From Jeotgalibacillus alimentarius (GTDB lineage: Bacteria > Bacillota > Bacilli > Bacillales > Jeotgalibacillaceae): DNA of 64,000 nt. Under the pieces are notes generated by a model. The model was given only the letters and a program-made list of their open reading frames with translations, made no database searches and was not told the DNA's origin. Each line of letters opens with the position of its first letter. The first letter of the stretch is position 1. The position numbers were made by a program, and so were the translations under genes. The stretch covers positions 31,068 through 95,067 of the forward strand of contig NZ_JXRQ01000024.1 in the NCBI RefSeq assembly GCF_000829445.1, written 5' to 3'. Shown one piece after another: positions 17,235-25,491 of the stretch.

Positions 17235-18332
17235 TTTCAATTCATCGTAATTTTTAATCATTTGCCATGCCTGCTGTCTCGTAACTGGAAGTGTCGGTCG
17301 AGTTCCATCTGAAATGCCTTTTTCTTTTGCCCATTCTTGAGCGTCTGCGTGAGCAGGGTACACTTTAGCTTCAGGATCTACGAGAAAACCAACGCGATTT
17401 AGAATAGTAGCGATCGCTCCAATCGCATCTGACTCAGAAATATCACCTTTCTCGGTCTGCTCAGCATGCTCTCTTGAACTGAAGATACCTACTGTGTGAG
17501 CATCTTCGAATAATTTAACGGTTTCTTTCCTGAATGTAGGACTATTTGGTTTGAACAAAATGGTTTCCTCCTTAGGATCATTTTTAGTTGGTGCTGTTGC
17601 CCCTGGTACTGCAGGCGGTTTAACGGCTACTTGAAGTGCTTTCTTAGACTGCGGACCATATACGCCGTCTGCTATTAGATTTCTGCTTGATTGAAATGAT
17701 TTTAATGCCGCTTCACTCGCCGGTCCGAATATACCATCAGCCGTGATCTTATGGCCAAGTGCGATCAACAGTTTTTGCATTTCTTCTACCGCAGCACCTT
17801 CATCGCCATTTTCTAGATAATCACGTTCCGAAGCTGCTTGTACACTTCCGAATGATGGCCGCTTGCCAGCTTGGAGATCTCTCCATGTTAAACCCTTCGT
17901 ATATTCCAGATGTGGCGCATCCACAAAACCCTTCCAGTCTCCTCCCCATGTGAAACCTAATGACTTTCCGATTTGAGCAACCCGTCGCCATTGTGCGTTG
18001 ACCACCCAGATTGCTTTTAAACCATCATCTGAAACTAAAAAGTAATCAATAGCCAAACCGTAGTTATGGATGGATTGTCCTGGCTGAGCGTTTGAAACGA
18101 TGCTGCCTGTATTTCCATAGTGCTTTCCGTTCCACCAGTAGTTTGGCCGGCCCATTCCGTATATAGAAGCTTGTTGAGTATTGGAACGATAACCTGAACT
18201 GATTTGAACGTTAATACCCTCATTGTATGAACGTGTTATTAGTTCAACAGCAAGTGTCCGGATCTGAGGCACGACAGCGCCCATATTACGCACACTGCGG
18301 TCAATGAGCGTTTGTAATGATACTCTACTCAT
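17232..18332 (-). CDS. endolysin: M15-type peptidase with peptidoglycan-binding domain
   Basis: Lysis enzyme of 366 residues. Domain 1 (1-155) is an M15/VanY-type L-alanyl-D-glutamate peptidase (CwlK/Ply500 group) with the zinc site QSIHNYGLAIDY and the later PHLEY. Domain 2 (about 175-240) is a PG_binding_1 repeat (ALGHKITADGIFGPAS, NLIADGVYGPQS). The C-terminal 110 residues form an extra module ending AQEWAKEKGISDGTRP, perhaps cell-wall binding. No signal peptide, consistent with holin-dependent release. Its start overlaps the holin stop by 4 bases. Confidence 0.92.
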   Translation of the reverse strand: MSRVSLQTLIDRSVRNMGAVVPQIRTLAVELITRSYNEGINVQISSGYRSNTQQASIYGMGRPNYWWNGKHYGNTGSIVSNAQPGQSIHNYGLAIDYFLVSDDGLKAIWVVNAQWRRVAQIGKSLGFTWGGDWKGFVDAPHLEYTKGLTWRDLQAGKRPSFGSVQAASERDYLENGDEGAAVEEMQKLLIALGHKITADGIFGPASEAALKSFQSSRNLIADGVYGPQSKKALQVAVKPPAVPGATAPTKNDPKEETILFKPNSPTFRKETVKLFEDAHTVGIFSSREHAEQTEKGDISESDAIGAIATILNRVGFLVDPEAKVYPAHADAQEWAKEKGISDGTRPTLPVTRQQAWQMIKNYDELK

Positions 18333-18613
18333 TTAAATCCATCCTTCCGCGGTGCTTTATACGTGAGTGCTTGCTTACTATCAGACAGACCTGCAGTTGT
18401 GGGATCCGGAAAGATATTCAGCACGCTTAAAATCACAGCGATAATGACTGCTGGATTTGATACAGCATTAATCAAAAGATCACCAACACTTTGCCATGTG
18501 GTTAGATCATCAATCGAAAGACCGAAATACGCTAGGATTGGACCGAACACAGCAATAATTAGGCGAATCCAAAACTCTTTACTTTTAAAACGTACTTTCC
18601 AGTTAATTTTCAT
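18329..18613 (-). CDS. phage holin, phi LC3 type
   Basis: Holin of 94 residues with two membrane segments (FWIRLIIAVFGPILAYFGL and AVIIAVILSVLNIF) and charged ends, typical of Phage_holin_1 (phi LC3 family). It forms membrane lesions that release endolysin. AAGGAG precedes the ATG at 18613 by 9 bases; the ATG nine bases upstream is too close to it. Confidence 0.9.
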   Translation of the reverse strand: MKINWKVRFKSKEFWIRLIIAVFGPILAYFGLSIDDLTTWQSVGDLLINAVSNPAVIIAVILSVLNIFPDPTTAGLSDSKQALTYKAPRKDGFK

Positions 18614-18626
18614 AAATAACATCTCC

Positions 18627-19034
18627 TTAAAATAAGTAATTTACCGCGGCGGCAATCAATGCTCCACTCCCAAGCAAACCGCTGACAACTGCAATGGTAA
18701 GTTGATTCTTTCCCTTTTCTTTCTCGATTTTCAGGTTTTCTTTACGCTTCAACCTGTCGATCTGCAAATGATGTTCATCAAGCCTGCCGTCGTGTGCTTT
18801 GATATCAGAAGAAACATCTTTCATGCTATCTTTCATTTCCGATATATTTCGATCAATCGATTGCAAGGTCGGAACAATCATTGCAACAGATTCTCTTAAT
18901 CCGTTTACTGATTCATTTGTTTTTTCAATCGCTTCACGCCATTCCTGCTTGTCTTTCTCTCGATAATGGTTGAATTTTCTCCACGTTACATAATTTCCTT
19001 GCTCTTCTTGTGCTCTCTCATTTTCAGGCGCCAA
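18627..19034 (-). CDS. XhlA-like lysis-associated protein
   Basis: Protein of 135 residues with a long charged coiled coil (about 20-105) and a single C-terminal membrane anchor (LTIAVVSGLLGSGALIAAAV). This layout is that of haemolysin XhlA proteins, which act with holins in PBSX-like phages. The start is TTG with GGGGGTG before it. It overlaps the upstream membrane-protein gene by 49 bases. Confidence 0.7.
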   Translation of the reverse strand: MAPENERAQEEQGNYVTWRKFNHYREKDKQEWREAIEKTNESVNGLRESVAMIVPTLQSIDRNISEMKDSMKDVSSDIKAHDGRLDEHHLQIDRLKRKENLKIEKEKGKNQLTIAVVSGLLGSGALIAAAVNYLF

Positions 19035-19414
19035 GTCAACACCCCCAGACTAAACATCGCAATAAACCACCCTGCTATATAAAGGTATCTGTAACTGGTG
19101 ATGGACGATTTAGTATTTTCAAAGCCTGCTGCCGCATAAATAACCATTAATATCGATGCAAGCAATGATCCTAAACAATAATAAAAATGTTGTCCTGGTC
19201 CTTCAGATATCATTCCGATGAAGAGCAAAACACCTGCCAAACAAAAAGCAATACCATAAAACTCAAATGGCGCAAGTTGTGACATCGATTGATATACTTC
19301 TGTTTCCATGACAACCCTGTCTGCATTAACAATAAAAAAGACCCCTGTCATGATGAGGAGTCCTGATTGATAAAACGCTAACACATCCATATAGTTTTCC
19401 ATTCTAGCCTTCAT
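18986..19414 (-). CDS. four-helix phage membrane protein
   Basis: Protein of 142 residues with four hydrophobic segments (at about 12-30, 50-70, 80-98 and 110-130) and a basic C-terminus. No family is recognised. Position between integrase and the lysis genes suggests a lysis-control or superinfection role, but this is inference. GGAGGAAAAG precedes the ATG. Confidence 0.6.
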   Translation of the reverse strand: MKARMENYMDVLAFYQSGLLIMTGVFFIVNADRVVMETEVYQSMSQLAPFEFYGIAFCLAGVLLFIGMISEGPGQHFYYCLGSLLASILMVIYAAAGFENTKSSITSYRYLYIAGWFIAMFSLGVLTWRLKMREHKKSKEIM

Positions 19415-19473
19415 GTCTTTTCCTCCACTCTTTTTTAAAAGCATAAAGACCCCCTATATATTATTTTTATATA

Positions 19474-19504
19474 TTAAAAAGACCCGGCGAATGGGCCGAG
19501 TCTT
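19474..19504 (-). terminator. intrinsic terminator of the integrase gene
   Basis: Arms AAGACCCGGC and GCCGAGTCTT (G-T pairs allowed) are followed on the minus strand by a T run. This separates integrase transcription from the lysis genes. Confidence 0.82.
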
Positions 19505-19508
19505 CTAC

Positions 19509-20498
19509 TTACTGCACAAGATACTTTTTATGCTGCTCTCTCTTTCTTTCGTCTGACAATACTGCATATGTCTGTGTGGTAGCTGGACTACTATGCCCTA
19601 GAAGCTGCTGCACAGCAACAATGTCAGCACCATTGTTCAGTGTCAATGTGGCGAATGTATGCCTGCACACATGAGGGTGGACTTTGTGTCCCAATCCAAT
19701 TCGCTCCGCAATTCTCTTAAATTCCCGTTGAATTGCTCGGTGCCCCACTCTACGATACGGCTTTCTCAGTGTAATGAATAATGCTTCCTGGTCATCAGTG
19801 CGCGTCATTAAATACTTTCTCAAATGATACATTGCCTTAAATGAGAAGAATACTTCTCGTTCTTTGTTTCCCTTTCCTATAACACGGCAGCTCATTGACT
19901 GTAGGTTGATATCATCCTTGTTTAGCGCTTGAATCTCAGACAGCCGGCAGCCAGTAGCATAAAAGACTTCAAGTAGTGCTCTTTCCCGCAGAAGCTTGCA
20001 AACCTCTCTCAGCATCTCGAGCTCTTCGATAGAAAGTGATTTCGGTGCTCTCTGCTCCTTTTTCGGAGCCTTGAGTCTGATTGTAGGATCCCTCATGATA
20101 ATTTCTTCACCGGTGATCCATCCGAAGAACGATTTTAATACTGTCAGTTTCTTGCTCAGTGATGATAGTTTAAGGTGCTCGAATTGTGCAAGATAGATCC
20201 GAATATCTCCTGCAGTGATATCTTCAGTACGCTTCTTAATGAAGGTTGAAAATGTGTTCAGCTCATACCTATATGATTTGAGACTGTTGAGTGCCATACC
20301 TTCAAGCTTTTTGTTTGCCAAGTATAGTTTAATGTTGTCAGTTAAGTCTGGATGAGTCTCATCATCCTCTACTTTTTCAACAGCATAAGTAGCAAGCAGT
20401 CCTGACAGTTTACCTCTCATATCTTCTACATTTACTGGCACCATTTCCGAGACAAAACCTACAAGTTCAGTAATCAGTTGCTCATTAGACTGTGTCAT
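19509..20498 (-). CDS. int: tyrosine recombinase/integrase (XerC-like)
   Basis: Site-specific recombinase of 329 residues. A helical N-terminal extension (1-50) precedes the SAM-like core-binding domain (50-135) and the catalytic domain, with Arg185 (ATGCRLSE), Lys209, His276 and Arg279 (HPHVCRH), His302 (LLGHSS) and nucleophile Tyr311. All catalytic residues are present. It lacks an evident AP2-type arm-binding domain. It is the only integrase in the window and presumably inserts and excises the prophage. It lies between the tail and lysis genes, divergent from a small HTH gene with which it shares operators. Confidence 0.93.
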   Translation of the reverse strand: MTQSNEQLITELVGFVSEMVPVNVEDMRGKLSGLLATYAVEKVEDDETHPDLTDNIKLYLANKKLEGMALNSLKSYRYELNTFSTFIKKRTEDITAGDIRIYLAQFEHLKLSSLSKKLTVLKSFFGWITGEEIIMRDPTIRLKAPKKEQRAPKSLSIEELEMLREVCKLLRERALLEVFYATGCRLSEIQALNKDDINLQSMSCRVIGKGNKEREVFFSFKAMYHLRKYLMTRTDDQEALFITLRKPYRRVGHRAIQREFKRIAERIGLGHKVHPHVCRHTFATLTLNNGADIVAVQQLLGHSSPATTQTYAVLSDERKREQHKKYLVQ

Positions 20499-20513
20499 AT
20501 AACTCCCCTATCC

Positions 20514-20598
20514 GTTACTTATATAGTAACATTTGATAAACACATTCTATACTGTTACTATATAAGTAACAATAGTTATATGTTACTATTTTAGGAAC
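20514..20598. promoter_or_regulatory. three 17-bp palindromic operators in the int-HTH intergenic region
   Basis: Site 1 (20514-20530) is GTTACT-TATAT-AGTAAC. Site 2 (20554-20570) is its exact reverse complement, GTTACT-ATATA-AGTAAC. Site 3 (20582-20598) is a weaker GTTACT-ATTTT-AGGAAC. Centres are 40 and 28 bases apart. They fill the gap between divergent int and the small HTH gene, so the HTH protein is the obvious candidate binder. Confidence 0.8.
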
Positions 20599-20612
20599 AC
20601 AAGGAGGTATAA

Positions 20613-20825
20613 ATGATGCACGTAGTCATTAAATTAAACGAATTACTAAAAGAAAAAGGAATTTCACAACGCTCACTTTCAAGAGATTCAAACGTACGTC
20701 TGGCAACAATTAATGAAATGTGTAAACAAGAAACTAAGTATCTTCCACTGGATAATTTAGCAGCTATCTGTGAAGTTTTAGAATGCGAAATTGCCGATAT
20801 ACTCAAGCTTCAAAAGAATCATTAG
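20613..20825 (+). CDS. small XRE/Cro-type HTH regulator
   Basis: Protein of 70 residues that is almost only a Cro/C1-type helix-turn-helix: LNELLKEKGISQRSLSRDS, then VRLATINEMCK and a helix ending ECEIADILKL. It resembles the compact HTH_26-type phage regulators. AAGGAGG lies 5 bases before the first ATG (8 before a second one directly following). It is divergent from the integrase and probably controls both genes through the 17-bp palindromes. Confidence 0.88.
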   Translation: MMHVVIKLNELLKEKGISQRSLSRDSNVRLATINEMCKQETKYLPLDNLAAICEVLECEIADILKLQKNH

Positions 20826-20956
20826 TCTTTACTATTTTGATTTTGTTTGCTTGCTTCCTGCATAGCGACCTCATACTTAGCAATTTCAAGTTCTAAGTAT
20901 GAGATTTTTTTAACCAATACTTCTATGACTTTATTTGCATCTACATTTACATTCAT
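20822..20956 (-). CDS. 44-residue coiled-coil phage protein
   Basis: Short gene with a good ribosome site (GGAGGG, 9-base spacing) reading MNVNVDANKVIEVLVKKISY and then a heptad-like helix. Its last bases overlap the end of the convergent HTH gene. It directly follows the tail endopeptidase gene. Similar short coil proteins accompany tail genes in Bacillus phages; function is unknown. Confidence 0.7.
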   Translation of the reverse strand: MNVNVDANKVIEVLVKKISYLELEIAKYEVAMQEASKQNQNSKD

Positions 20957-20959
20957 TTT

Positions 20960-23068
20960 TTAATTCCCTCCAACTTCAACTTTTTCGTAAAGTTCTTGAA
21001 TTGCTCTCCACAGATAGCTCACCATGTGATACATATCAATTCCCACACCGTCCAAACTAACCACTTCAGCAGGCGCCTCATCTACAATCAATCCAATTCT
21101 TTTAAATTCATTGTCCAGATCATCAATATGATGATAACTATGAACCTGAGTTGAAATTACTCCGTCAAGGGCCTGCATATCAGCTATCTCAATATTCTTT
21201 TTGTATTCTCGATTCGACACTTCAGTAAATGCGCTTGCGTGAATAGATCTGTAACCTGTATCTGATCCATTTCGAATATGAACTTCATCACTAAGCAACT
21301 TTATTGCAGCTCCACTGTATTGATGTTGGATTAGTGTATTAGATCCTGCCGAAAGCACACGTAAAAGACCTGAGCCGGAAGGATTTAACTCAACGGTAGA
21401 ACCTATCATTGCTACAGTCCCACCATTTCTTACTTCTGAAGCTTCTCCTGCAGTATTCGCGTATCCTGCATTCGCAACATAACTTGGTGCAGGTAATCCA
21501 CTGACTGATGCAGATGAAAAATTTACATCTCCGATAAATCTCACGCTGTCATTGAGAGATTGCAGCGTTATGCTGCCTATACTTGAATAGATGCTAAGAT
21601 CAAGACTAGAACCTCTGATTGAGTGGACATAACCCTGAGGAGAACCTAAATCCCATGTGAGCCTGTCCTGATCCAACGACATATCATTTATTGATATTCT
21701 ACCGTTTGAAATTTGAACGTTTCTTCCTGGTGATATGGAGTTCAGGGTTATACCATTAATCGTTCCACCAGTAATGGTCCCGAGATTACCTGTAATTTCT
21801 GATAATACTGTTACTGCACCTACTAGATTGATTTTACTTGCCTGAATCTTAATAGTAGTGGCCGTTTGGTTGATCAGAGATGAGATCGTATTTCCGTTGT
21901 AATCCGTTTGAGAAACTTTCGATTGAATTTCAGTTGCATTTATTGTGATTTGACTGAATGCTTCTTGCAGCTCGCCATTAATCACTCCAACTTCTAAAGT
22001 AATTCTTTCATCAGTTTGCTCTATCATTGAATACTGCTCTGACAAATCTTCGTTTATTTGCTTTACTCTACGGTTGATATACCTAGAATCATCTTGCTGC
22101 TTTTGAATATTATCGGCGTCTTGATCCAGCATGTCTTTCCATGCTGATGATAAGGTTGCTCTGATGGTCTTTTTATCAAAAGGGTTCTTGACTATATCAA
22201 CAATACGAGCTGGCAACCTATCTATTCCAAATGGCGTATGAGTGATATGAACAACATCCCCCAAGCGAATATCCTCTTCATGAAGAAAATCCACCTTATA
22301 CGAAAACTGAATTTTATCGACTGTATCGAGATACTTTTGAGCTTCGTACAACAATTCACTCGGATCATCAATATCATTGAATCTCACTTCTCCGCGCTTC
22401 GGTCTACGGTACATGCCTATATAAGGAGAATCGACGTATCGCAGTCCAGTAAGCCCTTCAAGTGTTAATCCGTCCTTGCCGTAAACATAGAGACGAGTGA
22501 TTATATTTGACGTTGTAGAAGGATAGCTTAGAGCCTTCAGATTCTTCCCATATTTGATTTCAACATCGGTCATTCTACTTCGATTACCCAGGTGGACTGT
22601 TCTGTTGTCAAACCATAAATCAACATTCCATTTTTCGCGGATCATCTGCAGCGCCTTTAAAACGTTAATCTCGGTTAGATCAATATCGTGCAGCCCGGGA
22701 GCATTAATCGAACCAACGGAAAAATCAGTTCCAAACAGAACCTCATTCACAGCTGTTTGGCAACTCACTCCATAAAACTCAACAACACGTGGAATATACT
22801 CATCAATCAATTCAATATAAACGTGTGTAGCCTTAACAGAGATCGTTTTTTTGCCAGACTCAGAGTAATCGGCCTGTTTAATAATGAACTTTTGATCTTC
22901 ATATACAATAAAGTTCTCTAATTCAATTAACTTTGCAGAGTCGCTATTTTGAGGGATTGAAAATGATAGTACTGTCTCACCCATCGTCAATACTTCTCTG
23001 ACTTCAGTGCCAGGAGATGGTGTCGTAATTCCGATTGGCTTTTCGTTTTTGTCTAATACAGTAAGCAA
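20960..23068 (-). CDS. tail endopeptidase/tail tip protein with S74 chaperone domain
   Basis: Protein of 702 residues. The N-terminal 350 residues belong to the prophage tail (Prophage_tail, Tal-like) family that forms the tail tip next to Dit. A coiled linker and beta-rich fibre follow. The C-terminus is a peptidase S74 intramolecular chaperone with the Ser-Lys pair in SNREYKKNI and YHHIDDLDNEFKRIGLIVDE; it should trimerise the fibre and then cut itself off. GAGGTG precedes TTG at 23068; GTG at 23077 lies inside that ribosome site. Confidence 0.86.
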   Translation of the reverse strand: MLTVLDKNEKPIGITTPSPGTEVREVLTMGETVLSFSIPQNSDSAKLIELENFIVYEDQKFIIKQADYSESGKKTISVKATHVYIELIDEYIPRVVEFYGVSCQTAVNEVLFGTDFSVGSINAPGLHDIDLTEINVLKALQMIREKWNVDLWFDNRTVHLGNRSRMTDVEIKYGKNLKALSYPSTTSNIITRLYVYGKDGLTLEGLTGLRYVDSPYIGMYRRPKRGEVRFNDIDDPSELLYEAQKYLDTVDKIQFSYKVDFLHEEDIRLGDVVHITHTPFGIDRLPARIVDIVKNPFDKKTIRATLSSAWKDMLDQDADNIQKQQDDSRYINRRVKQINEDLSEQYSMIEQTDERITLEVGVINGELQEAFSQITINATEIQSKVSQTDYNGNTISSLINQTATTIKIQASKINLVGAVTVLSEITGNLGTITGGTINGITLNSISPGRNVQISNGRISINDMSLDQDRLTWDLGSPQGYVHSIRGSSLDLSIYSSIGSITLQSLNDSVRFIGDVNFSSASVSGLPAPSYVANAGYANTAGEASEVRNGGTVAMIGSTVELNPSGSGLLRVLSAGSNTLIQHQYSGAAIKLLSDEVHIRNGSDTGYRSIHASAFTEVSNREYKKNIEIADMQALDGVISTQVHSYHHIDDLDNEFKRIGLIVDEAPAEVVSLDGVGIDMYHMVSYLWRAIQELYEKVEVGGN

Positions 23069-23086
23069 ATATTTCACCTCATTCCA

Positions 23087-23116
23087 AAAAGAAAAAGCAC
23101 CTCGATTGAGATGCTT
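23087..23116 (-). terminator. intrinsic terminator/attenuator before the tail endopeptidase gene
   Basis: Arms AAGCACCTC and GAGATGCTT with a GATT loop are followed on the minus strand by a T-rich tract. Confidence 0.65.
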
Positions 23117-23127
23117 TCAACTTGAAT

Positions 23128-23337
23128 TTATCTTCGTAAAGCAAGTAGTTCTCCAATGCTCTTTATTTCATCATCCTGAATCTCAGCAAGGATTTTTTCT
23201 GCTCTATCATTAAAACGGTCAGCACTCTCTACCAAGCCGTTTTCAATTAAGATTTCAACTACAGCCCGATTAAACGCTTTTTGCTTCACATGCTTAAACT
23301 CTGAAATCGCAGTAATTGCATTTTCTGCTTCACTCAA
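23128..23337 (-). CDS. small hypothetical phage protein
   Basis: Protein of 69 residues, acidic and helical, with no recognised family. The start is TTG, with GGAGGGG seven bases upstream. It lies between a terminator and another small gene. Confidence 0.65.
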   Translation of the reverse strand: MSEAENAITAISEFKHVKQKAFNRAVVEILIENGLVESADRFNDRAEKILAEIQDDEIKSIGELLALRR

Positions 23338-23390
23338 GGTATTCCCCTCCTCTTCTGATTATTGATTATACAGAAGAAGAGGCTCATCCT

Positions 23391-23525
23391 TTATTTTGTC
23401 GCTAAGCCTGCCAAAAACTTGAGTTCTTCTAACTTCAACTCACGCCCTAACTTCTCTTCAAACTCAGCAACCATTTTCTTTAGTAATTCCGAATCAATTT
23501 CTTTGAGCTTCGGCCGATTGACCAC
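23391..23525 (-). CDS. 44-residue hypothetical phage protein
   Basis: Short frame MVNRPKLKEIDSELLKKMVA and 24 further residues of strongly helical, charged sequence. GTG start with AGGTGTGATC upstream. The highly biased, protein-like composition and good ribosome site support a real gene; function unknown. Confidence 0.6.
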   Translation of the reverse strand: MVNRPKLKEIDSELLKKMVAEFEEKLGRELKLEELKFLAGLATK

Positions 23526-23592
23526 AATTGATCACACCTACAAAAGAATTTGAGACGACCCTTTTTTAAGAAAAATATACCACTTTTGAACA

Positions 23593-23623
23593 TCAAAAAA
23601 AACATCATTATTTAATGATGTTT
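23593..23623 (-). terminator. intrinsic terminator of the HEPN gene
   Basis: Arms AACATCATTA and TAATGATGTT are followed on the minus strand by seven T residues. Confidence 0.75.
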
Positions 23624-23676
23624 ACGACGCATAAATCTCCAAGAAAAAGAGCAACTAACCAGTTGCCCTACTAAGT

Positions 23677-24534
23677 TTAATTTTTCCTAGAACGTTCTAT
23701 CGACTCAATCAACTGAAAGATAGCATCTACTACTGTATCAAATGATAGTTGAGCTTCTTCAGAGGTAGCTTTAGCTTTTGACCCATGCGCTATCTCATTT
23801 CTCCAAATCAAGACCCTCTCTTGCCAATTTCGATGGGTTTCTTTAAAAGACGAAAGCTTAAATCCAAACAAGTTGTACATTAAAGGGTTAACTTTAGTTG
23901 GAATATTTGCCGAAACCATAAGCCTTGAAATACTGTCTTCATCAAGTCCTATTCTTAAATATTCATTTGATATTGTTTTATCAATAAAGGATTCTAAAGC
24001 TATTTCTGAAAGGATTATACTTGTTAAATATTCTTTTGATCTTAAATGATCTAAAGATGAAGATAACAGGTGCAACCATGGTTCTTCATAGTCATCTTTT
24101 TTGGCATTAACTATATAAAATGACATGATTTCTTCTCCTAGTTTCGGTTCCTCTGAGCCTTCTATAAAAGAAGTAAGAACATTAAAACCGTTGGCCGTTA
24201 TGTCAACTGCTCCTATTTGAAACGGTCCCATTGGAATCAACTGTACTTTAAATACTTTTTGAATACCTTGAGGCAACTCTATATACTTTGAATAACCCAT
24301 TTTTAAAGAAACAGTACCATTGTACATATCGTTAGCTAAAAGAGTATTCGGCATAAATTGCTCTTCTTTGTCTTTCAAAGAATTTCTTATTCCTTCATAT
24401 ACCGAAAAAGTATTATTGCATTCTGGATCTTGACACTTAAGGTCGAGCTTCTCAAACTCCTCAGCAGATGCAGACCATCCTCTAGAACATTCGTTGCATT
24501 TAACTGAGAGTGCAATTAGTTTTCTATGTTCCAT
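23677..24534 (-). CDS. zinc-ribbon/HEPN-domain protein, putative defence moron
   Basis: Protein of 285 residues. Residues 10-45 form a zinc ribbon (VKCNECSRGW, LKCQDPECNN). A beta-rich middle region follows. The C-terminal 120 residues are helical and end with WRNEIAH (Arg245-His250), the RxxxxH-type motif of HEPN ribonuclease domains. HEPN proteins are frequent in abortive-infection and toxin systems, but not all are nucleases. It has its own terminator and is AT-rich relative to the tail genes, suggesting late acquisition. Two zinc-ribbon genes lie upstream in the same direction. Confidence 0.7.
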   Translation of the reverse strand: MEHRKLIALSVKCNECSRGWSASAEEFEKLDLKCQDPECNNTFSVYEGIRNSLKDKEEQFMPNTLLANDMYNGTVSLKMGYSKYIELPQGIQKVFKVQLIPMGPFQIGAVDITANGFNVLTSFIEGSEEPKLGEEIMSFYIVNAKKDDYEEPWLHLLSSSLDHLRSKEYLTSIILSEIALESFIDKTISNEYLRIGLDEDSISRLMVSANIPTKVNPLMYNLFGFKLSSFKETHRNWQERVLIWRNEIAHGSKAKATSEEAQLSFDTVVDAIFQLIESIERSRKN

Positions 24535-24552
24535 AAATCCCCCTATGATCGT

Positions 24553-24735
24553 TTAGACATCAAATTCTACTTCGTTGTCCTCGCATTTTGAACACACTAT
24601 AAATAGTGATTGATGCGGGTAGCTGCCCAAGACAGAGATAACAATATTTGAAGAATTTGTTTTCTTATCAAATCCTTTTTCAACTAATAGTTCACTATTA
24701 CATTCCATGCATTTAACAGAAAATCCTTTTGTCAT
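24553..24735 (-). CDS. zinc-ribbon protein, 60 residues
   Basis: Small protein with CMEC near the N-terminus (MTKGFSVKCMECNSE) and CSKC near the C-terminus, one predicted Zn2+ site. Its start resembles the gene 100 bases further upstream (MNKGFTITCDNCGK), suggesting duplication. It lies 18 bases upstream of the HEPN gene. Confidence 0.7.
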   Translation of the reverse strand: MTKGFSVKCMECNSELLVEKGFDKKTNSSNIVISVLGSYPHQSLFIVCSKCEDNEVEFDV

Positions 24736-24853
24736 TTCAAATCAGTCCTTTAAGTGATTTTATCATAAGGGGATTATGAATTCTGAACATAAAAAATACA
24801 CCTCAATGGGTGCTTGCTTTACGACGTATAAAATTCCAGATGCGGCGCGATGT

Positions 24854-25012
24854 TTACTTTCCTTCGCTAATCGTTTTGTTGTCGATTACATTTTGTCCGC
24901 AGTCGTGGCATTCTATTTCGATAATATTTCTATCATATTCCCTGTCCCAACTGATAATTGAAACGTTGTTTTTACCACAATTGTCGCATGTAATAGTGAA
25001 TCCTTTGTTCAT
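24854..25012 (-). CDS. zinc-ribbon protein, 52 residues
   Basis: Short gene encoding MNKGFTITCDNCGK, a charged middle and CHDCGQN, giving a four-cysteine ribbon. GGGAGG lies 8 bases before the ATG. It is paralogous in layout to the 60-residue neighbour. Confidence 0.7.
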   Translation of the reverse strand: MNKGFTITCDNCGKNNVSIISWDREYDRNIIEIECHDCGQNVIDNKTISEGK

Positions 25013-25036
25013 ATTAAACCTCCCGACTTCTTGCGT

Positions 25037-25201
25037 TTAAAGCTCCTGAACAACCGACAATGAACCTGTATCCGATTGTGGCGTAGCCTGAATCATATTT
25101 GATTCTCCCTGTGTAATGCGTCCAAGTGTGACCATTTTCGATAGGTAAACCGCATCAATCTTTTTCATAATCCACATGTTTAATAAGAATCCGTAAAACA
25201 T
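25037..25201 (-). CDS. XkdX-like small phage protein
   Basis: Protein of 54 residues beginning MFYGFLLNMWIMKKIDAVYL with TLGRITQGESNMI further on. The aromatic N-terminus and a V-x-x-GRIT-x-x-E segment are typical of XkdX-type proteins found after tail fibre genes. GGAGG precedes the ATG, which directly follows the stop of the upstream gene. Confidence 0.65.
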   Translation of the reverse strand: MFYGFLLNMWIMKKIDAVYLSKMVTLGRITQGESNMIQATPQSDTGSLSVVQEL

Positions 25202-25202
25202 T

Positions 25203-25478
25203 TTACATTCCTCCTAATAATACGCCTAATAACGCTTCTTCTGTAGCGTCCTGGCGCTCTTTTAATATTTGTACATCTGATTTAGGAATATCTTCTAAAA
25301 ACGCTTGATGTGGTGAAACAGAAACATCCACACCGATTCCATCTCTTATCTTTAATTGTTTTCCTTGAGGGATTTCCACCCATAAAAAAGGTACACCGTT
25401 TGGTTCTCTTGGTGAAGGTTCACCGCTTCTAATATCCAATATATAACCTGCATTGTCATAAATGATTAACGTGTTCAT
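25203..25478 (-). CDS. hypothetical tail-region protein
   Basis: Protein of 91 residues with an N-terminal beta-rich part (TLIIYDNAGYILDIRSG, VPFLWVEIPQGKQL) and a helical end. It resembles short accessory proteins encoded between tail fibre and XkdX-like genes. Exact role unknown. Confidence 0.65.
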   Translation of the reverse strand: MNTLIIYDNAGYILDIRSGEPSPREPNGVPFLWVEIPQGKQLKIRDGIGVDVSVSPHQAFLEDIPKSDVQILKERQDATEEALLGVLLGGM

Positions 25479-25491
25479 TTAAATTCCTCCT

